From: Acanthopleuribacter pedis
GTDB taxonomy: Bacteria > Acidobacteriota > Holophagae > Acanthopleuribacterales > Acanthopleuribacteraceae
Reading direction: 5' to 3'
NCBI RefSeq assembly: GCF_017377855.1
Contig: NZ_JAFREP010000024.1
Coordinates: 1 to 64,000, forward strand
Length of the DNA stretch: 64,000 nucleotides
Part shown: piece after piece, positions 19,001-28,200 of the stretch
Layout: every line of letters starts with the position of its first letter
Position numbering within the stretch: position 1 is the first letter of the stretch
Position numbers and translations under genes: made by a program
Notes under the pieces: generated by a model
The model's input: the letters and a program-made list of their open reading frames with translations, nothing else
What the model was told of the DNA's origin: nothing
The model's database searches: none

Positions 19001-22000
19001 CTGCACCATCGATTTGGTCACCAGCAACAGGTACTCGCGGAAGACCACCGAGGCCAGCGATTCGTTTTTCTCAATCCCGCCGGAATCGGGGTCCCCGTCG
19101 ACACCCGCGGGCGACAGGCCGGCGAATTCGGCGGCGACCAGCTTGGCGTATTCGTTGTCAACCGGTTGGTACGCGGCGAAATTGCGTTTGTTGTCCTGCT
19201 TTTTGAGATCCTCGGTTTCCCACTTGAGCACCGGCGGCATGGGGAAGGCCACGCCGCTCAGGTCGTCGGGCGGGTTGCCCTTCGGCTGACCGGAAACGCG
19301 CAGCGAGAGGTTGTTGCCGAGAAAACCGGAGAGGTTGTCGAAGGAAAAACCCCGCGCAAAGGTTTGTGGGTCGTCAAGTTGTGCGGCGAGCAGGTCGAGT
19401 TTGCCGGCATCCAGTTGATCGCCGGCGAGGTCGACCCCGGCGGCGGTCAAGGCCCAGCGGAACAAAGCGTCGCCCAACACGGCGAAAGGGGTTTCGGACG
19501 GGTCTCGTGCACGCGCGGTTGGCGTGAAGGCGCCGGCACGGGTTTGGTCCAAACCAACAGCGTCCACCGGCAGCGGTCCGTCGATGGTTAACAGGAACAC
19601 AATGCGGTAGTGGGTTTTCCTACCGGACGGGTAACCTTGGCCCGGCCAGATGAGATCGGCGTCGGCAACGGTGTAGGCGGGTAACAGACGAATGTCGAGC
19701 GATTGCACGGCGTCGAACACCTGCACATCGGGCGAGAAGTTGAGGACGTAGGGCTCCTCCGGCGTGCGCGCATTGGCGCACATGGGCGAAACACCCAACG
19801 CCTGTAGCCGCAAGCGACGCGCCACATCGGCCCGGCGCCACCGCAAGCGCGAACGGCGCAAGCGCGAGGCGTTGGCCGCCGGCAGCGCGCCACCATGGAC
19901 GGCGGCGGGTTCCAGCTGACCACGACCGGGGCCGGTCCCGTCGTCGCCGGCCAAAACCCAGGGCGTGGTGGCGTCAGCGCCGACCACAAAGGAGGCGTCG
20001 AGGCGGATCTTAAAGGAAAAGGAGACCTTCACAAACCCAACGCGCACCTTGGCGTGGGCCTGCACGTTGATGACCATCTCGATCAAAGTACGGCGGTAGG
20101 CCTCCATTTGCAGGGTGACCGAGGCGACGGCGTCGACGCTGATATCAATCGCGATCACCTTAAAGTTGACCTTCCCACACAATTTGCCGACCAGCTTCGC
20201 CATGCCGACGGCGCTGTAATAGGTCGCCTCCGAAACGGAGGCATCGTCGGGATTAAACCAGGCCAAAACGCCCTCGAACAACACCTCAAGTTGGACGTAC
20301 AGCGAGGCCGCCAACGGACCTTCTTTAATAGAACGCCCGGTGCGCACCGCCAAACCCACACCCAGTTCCAACACCGGCGAGAAGTTGCCGTTGCTGATCG
20401 CGGGCACCTTGCTTGAAGTGGCCCCGCTTAACTTGCCGAAGTACATCCCGCCCACGCCGGTGAAGGCGCCGTAGGTCAGTCCGAAACTGTTTTTGAAATC
20501 GCGGTTGTGCGGAAATCCGAGGTCCACTTTAAAGTCGCCGTTGGTGTAGATGTCGACAGCGATCACACCCAGGGTCAGGGCGACGGCGCCGAGGTTGAGG
20601 TGACGGAAGGCGGTGGGCACCTGCAAGCGCCCGTGGAACACGCCCACGTCCTCGCTGATCTTTTTGTAAAGCAGTTCGAAACGGAACCCGGCGAGCACGC
20701 CGGCCCGCGTACCCGAAAGCGCAATCAACACGCCATAGAGGTCGGGATCGTGCATCACCAGTTGGATGGTGGCGGTGTTAAGCACGGTCAAATCAGCGCC
20801 AACCAACCACTGACTGCCCTCATCAAACGTCATCTTCTCCCCGCCCGGCTGATCCAGCGGGTTGCGCGAGGCGACGGCGGGTTTCATCTGCTCCTGCATC
20901 AAGGCGAGCACGTCGGCAACAGAGTCGGGTTTGGTCAAACCGGCCAGAGCCAAATGTTGACCCAGACCGAGATAACGCAGATTGACGAGCAGGTCGCCCT
21001 CGCCGGGTACCTCCGGCGGGCTGTCGTTGAGCGCATCCCAGCTCAGCGGTTGATCGTCGGGACCCGAGCCGTATGTTTTGCCGAGGAAGGAACCGGTAAT
21101 TTCGATGAACACGCGCGGCGCGCCGCTGTCGCGGTCGTACCGCACGCCGACGCCTTCCACGGTGATAAAACCCAGGTGGATCTTGGTTTGGTAATCAAAG
21201 GAAACCCGTTGTTTGACCGGATCCACCAAAAGGGTGAAGTCGCCCATGTGGATGTGGTCGAGGAAGGTCCAGGGCTCGGGGAGTTGGTAATTGGCGTTGG
21301 GGTTGGCGAGCGCGGCAAGGCTGGAAACCATGGTGCCGAAGGAAACGCCGTGCATGACCACGCGGATCACCTGGTGGCGGTCGTCGCCGGTGCCGATGTA
21401 GGCCGAGGTACCCTCCAGGAGAAACTGATCGAGCTGCACGCGGAACAGCCAGGTCTGTTCGTCGTCCTGAAGGGAAACACCCGCGGTGATCACCAAGTTG
21501 TTGACGGTAAAGGCGCCTTTGACCGTAGCCTCGTAAACCATGTCGGGTCCCGCGCCGTCCTCGTCGGCGGGTGCCGCGGCCGGCAAAAGCGCGTCGTGCT
21601 GATCATCCTTAATGCGTTTGCGGTAAACAATGTCGGTTTCGGCGGCCATGCCGAGGGTGATGTTAAACAGCGTGGGTTGCCAAAGGGTCGCCAACCCAGC
21701 GGACACGGCATAAGGGTTGCCTTCCGCGGTGGCATATTTTACCCACAGCTTGGTGAGCGACACATCCAAGCTAGGATCCTCGGTAAGCCAAGCCGGCGCG
21801 GCTTCACCCAGAAAAACGGTAACCCATTCGACCAAGCTTAAGGGCTTGCCCATCAAACCGCCCTGGAACGTCCAAACGCCGTCGCCGGGATAATAGGCCC
21901 CGACGGAAAGCCTCGCCAAAGGTTCCACCGGTTCCTCACCAGAGCCATCGCCGGTTTCGCCCGTGTTTGCGGCAAAAACAGCGGCGATCCCCTGCAACCC

Positions 22001-23563
22001 GCCCCACTTTGAAGAAGCATTGAGGGTCACGTTGAAGGACAGGTCTTCAAGGGTAAAAGCGATGTTGCCGGCCTTAATCAACCAATCACCATGAACGCGT
22101 AACGCCGCCCCAAAAGTATGCTGGTAGAGGTTCGCGTCCATCGTGATGAAATCAACAACCAACCCCTTGCCGACCACCGGCTGGGTTCCGGGGAAAAATT
22201 CAGCCATGGCCTTGGCTAGATCGAGTTTAAACGGATAGCGCGCCCGTGCTGCCACCGACAGGTTGGTCAAATCGGCGGTCACGTCAAGGAGCGCATAGGC
22301 TTTTAGGTCCCGCTCGGGCCGCTCGGATAAAGCCGAATGGGTACCGGGGTCATCGTCCCCCGGGTCACCAAAAATCATGGTGCCGAAAAGGCTGCCTTCC
22401 CAATAAGCTTGTTCGGCTCCATCCCAACGAACGAACCAACTTGCACCCACATCCTGAATGGCCATGTAGGGTGTTGGTAGATCCCAACGGGTGTTCGAGC
22501 GGACCCCTACCGAGGTAAAAGCCAAACCAATAGGAACAGGCGCGGAGAAGGAATCAAAATCCTTCTCCTCGGTTTCTATCCCAACGCGTAAGAAGGCCAA
22601 CTCAAATTCATGAAGCGGTGCAACACCTGAAGGCAAGGCAAAAGTATCTAATGGAGCGCCTGGAAATAACTTCATCAACGCGGAGAGGCCGTCCCCAAGG
22701 GTAAAAGGCGGGTTGGCCTGGCCGGATACATCGAGAAGATGGCTGCTTAAGCCCGGTGGAACACTGATTTCAACGACATGGCGGGTGGGGCTCTGTACCA
22801 CGACCTGAAGAACCAATAAGGCCACACAACAACGCGGCGGCGGCACCTGCCAACTAAAAATATCGCCATAATTGGTGGTCAGCCGCAACAGAACGGCATC
22901 TATATTCAGTTTTCCGGCCCAATCACGATTGGAGAAAGGCAAGACAGCATCCAAATTCACCTTATCGACGACTTTGGCGTCCTTGCGGGGATCAATCGTA
23001 CCCGACACACTCAACCTTAATGAATCCGTCCATCCCCATACCTTTTCCATCGCTTCATGGTTGCCCGCCAACCAACCGCTAAGCGTCGGCAACGGCGGAG
23101 ACGGATGGGGTTCATCAACGACCGTTAGGGTCACTTCAGTCTGGTTTAAACCCAATTTTTCAAAGATAGACGGCCCTTTGGTAATGCCGCCACCCACATT
23201 GGGGTCGGGCATGGGCGAATGGGGCACATCGGCAACGAGGCCGGAAATCGAAACAAAACCGCCTTCTGTTTGCGCCTGTAACGTCAATGCGAGTTGGTCC
23301 CGACCCAGATCGTCAAGGGTCCCGATTAAGCGCAGCGTCCATTCGGGATCACGAACCTTCTTCTCCCCGGGATGCTCCGGCCAAATCGTCGTGGCAACCA
23401 AGCGCGCGGCAGTAGGTAGCTGCTCGGCTTGTCCGCCGCTCAATGCCAGAAATCGCACGCCTAGCGCGGTGGTTAGCTGCCCCATAAGCGGAAGAACATC
23501 GGGTCCGATGTGCCTTTCTCGGACCGCTTTGGCAAAGGCTTGGTACAAGGATTCAATCGACAT
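16088..23563 (-). CDS. Giant-operon gene 4: 2491-residue protein, DUF6603-like region plus LysM-like modules
   Basis: The start is the ATG at 23563, placed 8-9 bases after AGGAG; a TTG at 23572 is too close. Residues about 1-1230 form a long beta-rich region of repeated strands. A segment near residues 800-1150 (including TNGDFKVDLGFP, then GGMYFGKLS) resembles what I remember of the DUF6603 family, a recollection I could not verify. A Lys/Arg-poor, Val/Asp-rich middle follows. Around residue 1550 a clear LysM module occurs (YIVHRGDTTEQVAAHFGV, then LNPDL and GTKISVQ), with three or four weaker ones after it. The last 500 residues are beta-rich and end in VTVALSFQDVFGNRT. No signal peptide. 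Twenty-one bases separate it from the upstream MBL-fold gene. The first 1.5 kb are visibly less GC-rich than the rest. Confidence 0.8.
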   Translation of the reverse strand: MSIESLYQAFAKAVRERHIGPDVLPLMGQLTTALGVRFLALSGGQAEQLPTAARLVATTIWPEHPGEKKVRDPEWTLRLIGTLDDLGRDQLALTLQAQTEGGFVSISGLVADVPHSPMPDPNVGGGITKGPSIFEKLGLNQTEVTLTVVDEPHPSPPLPTLSGWLAGNHEAMEKVWGWTDSLRLSVSGTIDPRKDAKVVDKVNLDAVLPFSNRDWAGKLNIDAVLLRLTTNYGDIFSWQVPPPRCCVALLVLQVVVQSPTRHVVEISVPPGLSSHLLDVSGQANPPFTLGDGLSALMKLFPGAPLDTFALPSGVAPLHEFELAFLRVGIETEEKDFDSFSAPVPIGLAFTSVGVRSNTRWDLPTPYMAIQDVGASWFVRWDGAEQAYWEGSLFGTMIFGDPGDDDPGTHSALSERPERDLKAYALLDVTADLTNLSVAARARYPFKLDLAKAMAEFFPGTQPVVGKGLVVDFITMDANLYQHTFGAALRVHGDWLIKAGNIAFTLEDLSFNVTLNASSKWGGLQGIAAVFAANTGETGDGSGEEPVEPLARLSVGAYYPGDGVWTFQGGLMGKPLSLVEWVTVFLGEAAPAWLTEDPSLDVSLTKLWVKYATAEGNPYAVSAGLATLWQPTLFNITLGMAAETDIVYRKRIKDDQHDALLPAAAPADEDGAGPDMVYEATVKGAFTVNNLVITAGVSLQDDEQTWLFRVQLDQFLLEGTSAYIGTGDDRHQVIRVVMHGVSFGTMVSSLAALANPNANYQLPEPWTFLDHIHMGDFTLLVDPVKQRVSFDYQTKIHLGFITVEGVGVRYDRDSGAPRVFIEITGSFLGKTYGSGPDDQPLSWDALNDSPPEVPGEGDLLVNLRYLGLGQHLALAGLTKPDSVADVLALMQEQMKPAVASRNPLDQPGGEKMTFDEGSQWLVGADLTVLNTATIQLVMHDPDLYGVLIALSGTRAGVLAGFRFELLYKKISEDVGVFHGRLQVPTAFRHLNLGAVALTLGVIAVDIYTNGDFKVDLGFPHNRDFKNSFGLTYGAFTGVGGMYFGKLSGATSSKVPAISNGNFSPVLELGVGLAVRTGRSIKEGPLAASLYVQLEVLFEGVLAWFNPDDASVSEATYYSAVGMAKLVGKLCGKVNFKVIAIDISVDAVASVTLQMEAYRRTLIEMVINVQAHAKVRVGFVKVSFSFKIRLDASFVVGADATTPWVLAGDDGTGPGRGQLEPAAVHGGALPAANASRLRRSRLRWRRADVARRLRLQALGVSPMCANARTPEEPYVLNFSPDVQVFDAVQSLDIRLLPAYTVADADLIWPGQGYPSGRKTHYRIVFLLTIDGPLPVDAVGLDQTRAGAFTPTARARDPSETPFAVLGDALFRWALTAAGVDLAGDQLDAGKLDLLAAQLDDPQTFARGFSFDNLSGFLGNNLSLRVSGQPKGNPPDDLSGVAFPMPPVLKWETEDLKKQDNKRNFAAYQPVDNEYAKLVAAEFAGLSPAGVDGDPDSGGIEKNESLASVVFREYLLLVTKSMVQAARNLFDAFPVDLAADSTLDEVAASFPTVAMGYIVHRGDTTEQVAAHFGVDEAALIVLNPDLGQILASEPPGTKISVQLGVTPESIAAANPEQGLAYPQAFFNLALQTQIHQGDTPNTLCSRLGAQTGDWLVRAAALDAPITLAGAALTVPSDTFYNPTGLTLTQVAALFYVRFHAGTQVVLQAPRVNWYAEAITALNGSDIGAEGALPDRVKVPAGYNQLGVEPVLWTRLVGDSLGRLAAVTALWQNPDADPAFAAWLAELEAANKDREFIDVIIPAADLVVLPDETLRNLATRTLRVRKQNYTGPDSEAVPSAKFDRLVENAVVLKPLAPVVVTPCTLQTLDGDTVRAFATRYDLPLEFVGSLGAAVKGWFVPGHQPLNVTHLAAVTLSALMPNLLADTPVRDVAGQVSRFMLHGQRLPVPADTTKRAGLYELIGQQVVGPAPSPGFGKVVTLTVAPSVAVNWLQLVQTETAVVGDDPAADLAAYRRRVPDFARHNPAANAGGLRTGLVLDMGARQDQELTLVITKGMLNTSYPARTLAVKLFQNPAPMALSQTVPIRHGLARGLMWHTARRPDLGVGKAPVVGMPSLWALPHATTQSKAAAKGGAWQLYAADPGLGPDAPAAAVAGFTWATRLDIRVNRVPGSPHLVDVVGADPVDREVLFQLWQFLKQGKDTADLWLGFSRSPAAGLATGLSSPAVDGHASFIVRTNLSTETHAGPTDVSVGAEGEQETKSALFYAPLADACSFLTLLWEASVVGGGGYWWHLTDTLGNGFPPDVFGDEGGGIVTLVAVLKSQTGAKPNRALHPFTTAAYVDGPVDGHNTDLYVAAADGCDRVAIATLAPGRVGFTMGVTFPWEDENDSLKKTRRLYNLAGYQLLAAKGFHGSEPGLPVGGQADNPDDEKQTLSQVIPIHRFAEKSLVPTGAGNPPAEEDPYAGIAAQGTSKPARVTVALSFQDVFGNRTYKETES

Positions 23564-23584
23564 TGGCGGCAACTCCTGTAGGAA

Positions 23585-25243
23585 TCAGGAAGGTTTTGGA
23601 AGTGCGCGGTGGGACAAAGGCACCCGATGAACAGGTGGCGCAACAGGCAGGGTTTGCAGGTCTCGTGAACGGTTCGCACCCATTGGATTCAAGGTCTCAG
23701 GTGCAACAAGGGTTTGGGCGGGTGGAAAAACGCCCACCACGTCTTGCGGCGCTTCTTCGCCGGAATGAAGCGAGCCGACAGGCTGGGAGGCGGCGTCAGT
23801 CATCGTCACATTCTCCCCTTGAGTTTCAAAATCCCAAGTGCATGGTTCGATGTTTTGTACTTTCGTTACGAGTGATGTTACTTGATCGGCCAAATAGGGC
23901 TTCCATGTTTGCTTAGCGCCATTTTGGTCAATCATAAAATAGAAATCAGAGACGTTGACGGTCTTATCCTCCCCTTCAATTTTCAAATTGGCGCTCTCAC
24001 TGGTTGTCAACCGAGTGGTAAAAACATTAGCAGCGTTATTTTGATTAAACGAATAGACAGACCACCCCTTTGTGACCTTTGACGCATCTGCAACAACAAT
24101 GGTGTGATCGCCGATGTGATCATCGACCACAACGCCCGCACTATAACCGCCATGCTTTGTGTATTTCCCTAAAATTTGTAAAACTTGGGCACTCGGATGA
24201 CCCGCGGTTGTCGTACCATGATCAGCCGAAGCGACAATTGCCGCGGGTTGCGTCAATGCTGTAAACTTACCCAACGCATGAAAATGCTCGGTCGTTACTT
24301 TCTTTTTCTTTGAGTTTCTCGTAAGACCGCCACTTCTACTTCGCTTTCTTTTTGAAACAATGCTTGCTTGATAGCCATCAATTACACTTTGATCAACGCC
24401 CTTAACCTCACCCTCTTGTAACATGGTGGACCGTGCCCCATGATGAGGAACAGACATCATCAGTACGGGTTTTAAAGGACTCTTTCCTTTCCACTTATCC
24501 AATAACTTGTTCACCTCAATCAAGGTGGATTGCGTCGCGTCTCCGGGGAGAATCATTCGCTTACCTTTAAAATCGATGACAACAACCAAAGAACAGGTAT
24601 TGATACCGTGGGCGTCCATCTTCCCTGTAGAAACATTGGCAATAAGTGTACGAATCTTTACACCATCAATGTCCTTTATAAAAGGCAGGGCATTTTCATC
24701 AACCCCTTCTGTATAACGGTAATTCGTCAAATTCGATTCAAGCGTTGCAACATTCATTTCGTCAATAAATTTGATATCCTCAACTCGCGCCTCTACTTCT
24801 TCCAGTGCAGATTTGGAACCCTCCATATCATCAAAACCCCATGAATTCTGGAGACCGCCTTTAACGAACTGTTTAATAACATATTCTGCATCTTTATCTT
24901 TTTTATCTTTATACCCTTCTTTCAGCAATTCAATTAAAGATGGATAGAGAAACCAATGATCGGCATCTGCATGAGAAGATATGGCTAGATCGATTATCGG
25001 GTCATCTTTTTTCTTCGCTTCCCGTGCAACAAACTCGATTGCCTTTTGCGCTCTCTGATAATGAATACCCCCTTTCTTGGGTGCAGCGCTCGCCTCAATA
25101 CCAAAATCGATTAATACCATACTTTCGGGTTTTCGATCCTCCGGTTTCTTCTGCCACTCCGCCTCGGTAAAGGTTTCCAGAACATGGGCCATGCCTTGGC
25201 CACACCACAAGGCCGATAATTGAATCCCCGCCGCCTCCGCCAT
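23585..25243 (-). CDS. Giant-operon gene 3: soluble ComEC-like metallo-beta-lactamase-fold hydrolase
   Basis: 552 residues; ATG overlaps the upstream stop as TAATG. The MBL-fold metal motif is SSHADADHW (His91, Asp93, Asp95, His96), the HxDxDH form common in ComEC/Rec2-type hydrolases, followed by LPGDATQ (Asp about 235) and SVPHHGAR (about 265). ComEC itself is a polytopic membrane protein; this version has no membrane helices, so it is a free-standing hydrolase, probably acting on nucleic acid or another phosphoester. A Lys/Arg-rich stretch (RKRSRSGGLTRNSKKKKV) interrupts the domain. Bases about 23830-25130 are AT-richer than the flanking operon genes, consistent with separate acquisition. 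Confidence 0.8.
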   Translation of the reverse strand: MAEAAGIQLSALWCGQGMAHVLETFTEAEWQKKPEDRKPESMVLIDFGIEASAAPKKGGIHYQRAQKAIEFVAREAKKKDDPIIDLAISSHADADHWFLYPSLIELLKEGYKDKKDKDAEYVIKQFVKGGLQNSWGFDDMEGSKSALEEVEARVEDIKFIDEMNVATLESNLTNYRYTEGVDENALPFIKDIDGVKIRTLIANVSTGKMDAHGINTCSLVVVIDFKGKRMILPGDATQSTLIEVNKLLDKWKGKSPLKPVLMMSVPHHGARSTMLQEGEVKGVDQSVIDGYQASIVSKRKRSRSGGLTRNSKKKKVTTEHFHALGKFTALTQPAAIVASADHGTTTAGHPSAQVLQILGKYTKHGGYSAGVVVDDHIGDHTIVVADASKVTKGWSVYSFNQNNAANVFTTRLTTSESANLKIEGEDKTVNVSDFYFMIDQNGAKQTWKPYLADQVTSLVTKVQNIEPCTWDFETQGENVTMTDAASQPVGSLHSGEEAPQDVVGVFPPAQTLVAPETLNPMGANRSRDLQTLPVAPPVHRVPLSHRALPKPS

Positions 25244-28200
25244 TACTCCGCCTCCCCTGTTCCCTGTTGGATCCGCGCCGGTCGTGACGCACGGACCAAC
25301 CGGGTTTCCTGCCGTTTTTTGGTTTTGCCTTTTTCTTTGACCTTGATGTCCTCGAAGGCCGCGTACCAGCCCAGCTTGGTGTCCGCGCTTTGATCCGGGT
25401 TCCCGAACAAGATGATGTCGTTGTGACCCGGCGGGAATGACCAGCCCAACACACGCACCGCGAAATCGCGCAGGCGCAGCAGGTACTGCACGCCCTTGTC
25501 GTCGCGATAACATTCGAATTGCGCGGTGCGGAACCCCAAATCCAACATGCCCTGCAGCGGCAGGTTCATGCCGACCGCCTCCGAAACCCCCGGCAACGCC
25601 AAACCCAAGAACACCGCCGGCGCATTTTCAAAAGCACCCGGTGACCAGGCCGCGATCATGCGTAAGGTGATCCCCATCGAACCGGCCAAGGCGCCCAAGG
25701 TCCCCACATCCAGCTCATACACCAACCCAAACCACGGTGCGCTCAAGCGCCCCTGGCGCAGCGGCGCGGCGATGGAAACATAACCCGCGCTTTCCGGGCT
25801 GAAGCGGAGCGGTTCCGGCAGGCGTGGATCGCTGTCGCGGTTGGTGGTAGGAGGAATGCCCTCGGTAATCCAGGGATCGGGGCTGCTGATCAGGTCGACC
25901 AAGCGCAGCGGGAAACGAGCGAACAGGGCATCCTCGCGCGCGGGGCTGTGGGCGGTGTCCAAGCTGAGGTTGTCGTCGACGATGCCGAAGCTCAGGTCGC
26001 GCGGGTCGGCCAAGGGAAAGGCCATGCTAATGGCGTAGTTGGCGAACAGCAAACCCCGTGAACCTTCCGGTACCTCGGCCTTGGGATTCACGCCCTCCGG
26101 TTTGGTTTTGTCGCGCGCGTCGCCGTCCAAAGCAAGGGCGTCTTTCTCGGCGCCTCGGACGGTGCCGTCCACCGGCCCCCAACAAAAGGGATCAAAGAAA
26201 CCGCCCGGTTCCTTGAAGCGCAGGCGGCCGTCCATTTGGAACAAGGTCTGCACGGTGGTCACATCGGCCTCGGGATCGCAGGCGCGCACCACGGCCATAC
26301 GCACGCTATCGACAGCCACCTCACTCAGTTGCCCCATCGACAGCCGCATCACACCAGGATCGCGCATGCGGAACAGGTAGGTGCCGCGCGGCGTGCCGCC
26401 GTCCAGGCTTTGCTCCTGGTAGACGCCGTCCAGCATCAGATTGTTGCCGTGGGCGGTCGGGGTCAGTTCGGTTTGGGTGCCGAACAGGCGGTTGACCAGC
26501 AGTTGCGCGGTGGCGGTGAAGTCGGTGGTCAGGCCGTTGGCGAAAGCGACGGTCAGTTCTTGAACTTTAAAGGCGAAGTTGACCGTGTCGCTGTCGAAGG
26601 TTTGGTCGATGGGATCCTGGTAATCAATCAGCCCGAACGAAGCGCTGACATCAAAGGTCAGGCCGCCTTTGCCGTCGGGCTTGAACCCGGTGGTGGCGAA
26701 ACCGAGGTGGTGGCCCTGGAACAGGGCCGGGTCGATGCCGGCGGCCAGCGGTTGCAGCGGTTCGGGCAGGCTGGTGAGCGGCACCTCGCCGTTGAGCGCG
26801 AGCACGCCGGTCCAGGCCGGGTCGTGGACCACGTCGACGAAGTTGGCGTAGGGTGAATGGTCGCCCCGCGCCTCGGCCAAACGGACGGCGCCTTCGGCGT
26901 CGGTGATTTGTCGCAGGATTTGGTTGCGCACGGTGTTTTGGTGGGCGCCCGCCGCCTCCGGCCACAGCCAAGCGCTGGTGTCGTCGACCAGGGCGCGCAG
27001 GCCGCGGTCGGTGACGAATTTGAAAATCAGCCGGGTATCGCGGTTGACGCCGGTCCAGTTGCGCGGGCTGAGGCGGAAGGTCCAGTCGCCGACCACCGCG
27101 GTGAGCAGACCGCCGTAACGACGGAACAGGTCCTGCTGGGCAGGATTCGGTTTGGGTTGGACGCCGTCGAGCATGGCGTTGAATTCGCTTTCGGTTTTGT
27201 AGGGTTTGGGATGGGCGGCGACGGCGGCGGCGACCGCGTTCACCACCGCGTTCCAATTGGGATCTTGGTCCGGCAAGTCGGCCATCAAGGCCAAGGTGTT
27301 TTGGCTGAGTTGGTAGGCGACCGAGGCCGAACGCATCAGGGTGTCCGCGTCACCGAGCACCATAAACAGGTTGTTGCTCATCAGCGCATCGCGGAAGGGT
27401 CCCTGGACGGCGGTGAAAAAGAGGTCGGGGGCACCGTCGTCGTTGGATCCGGTGTTGCCGATCCCGAGCCAATCCCAGGGCGCGTCGTCCTTGCCGTATC
27501 CGATGGTTAGGCCGGAAGGCGAAACCACGGCTTGGTTGTCGCCCGGCGGCGTGACTTGGCGCCTGACTTGGCGCGTAGCAGCCTGGTCGGCGGCTGCAGG
27601 CTGGGTGCCGCCGCCGGCGGGCTGGGCGTTACCATTCGGGGTCAGCGCGGTGATCCTTTGCAGCCGCGCCGGGGCAATCGCCTCGTTTTCCAAAACTTGC
27701 GCCAAGGGGATGCGCGCCGCGGGCAGCCCGGCGTAACCCAGCATGGGGAAGGCGACGTCGGGGTTGTAGGAATGAAGCAGCGCGGTCGGCATTTCGAAAA
27801 AAGACAAAAAGGCGTCTGAGGCGGCGGCGTAAAACAGCGCGGCTTCACTTTGCGCATAATAATGAATGTTTTTGTCGGGACCCGTGAACCACAGCCAGGC
27901 CGTGGTTCCCAGTTCGGTGAGCCATGGCGCCGCGGGCGCGGGCTCGGCGTCGGTCCCCGCGCCTTCCCCCACCCCGAATTGCAGGCGCGCGGCGGCGACC
28001 GCGGTGGTCGGGGCCGCGCCCGCGTCGGGTGCATAGGCGGCGTGGCCGGCGCGAAACCACAGCACCAGGTTCTCGTCGGGAAAACCGACATATTCGGCAC
28101 CGTTCATGCCGCAGAGCAGGCGTTGGTTCGGCGTCCGACGTGCCGCCGAGCCGGCGCTTGGTTGGGCCGCCGGAACGGCGCTTGGTTGGGCCGCCGGGAC

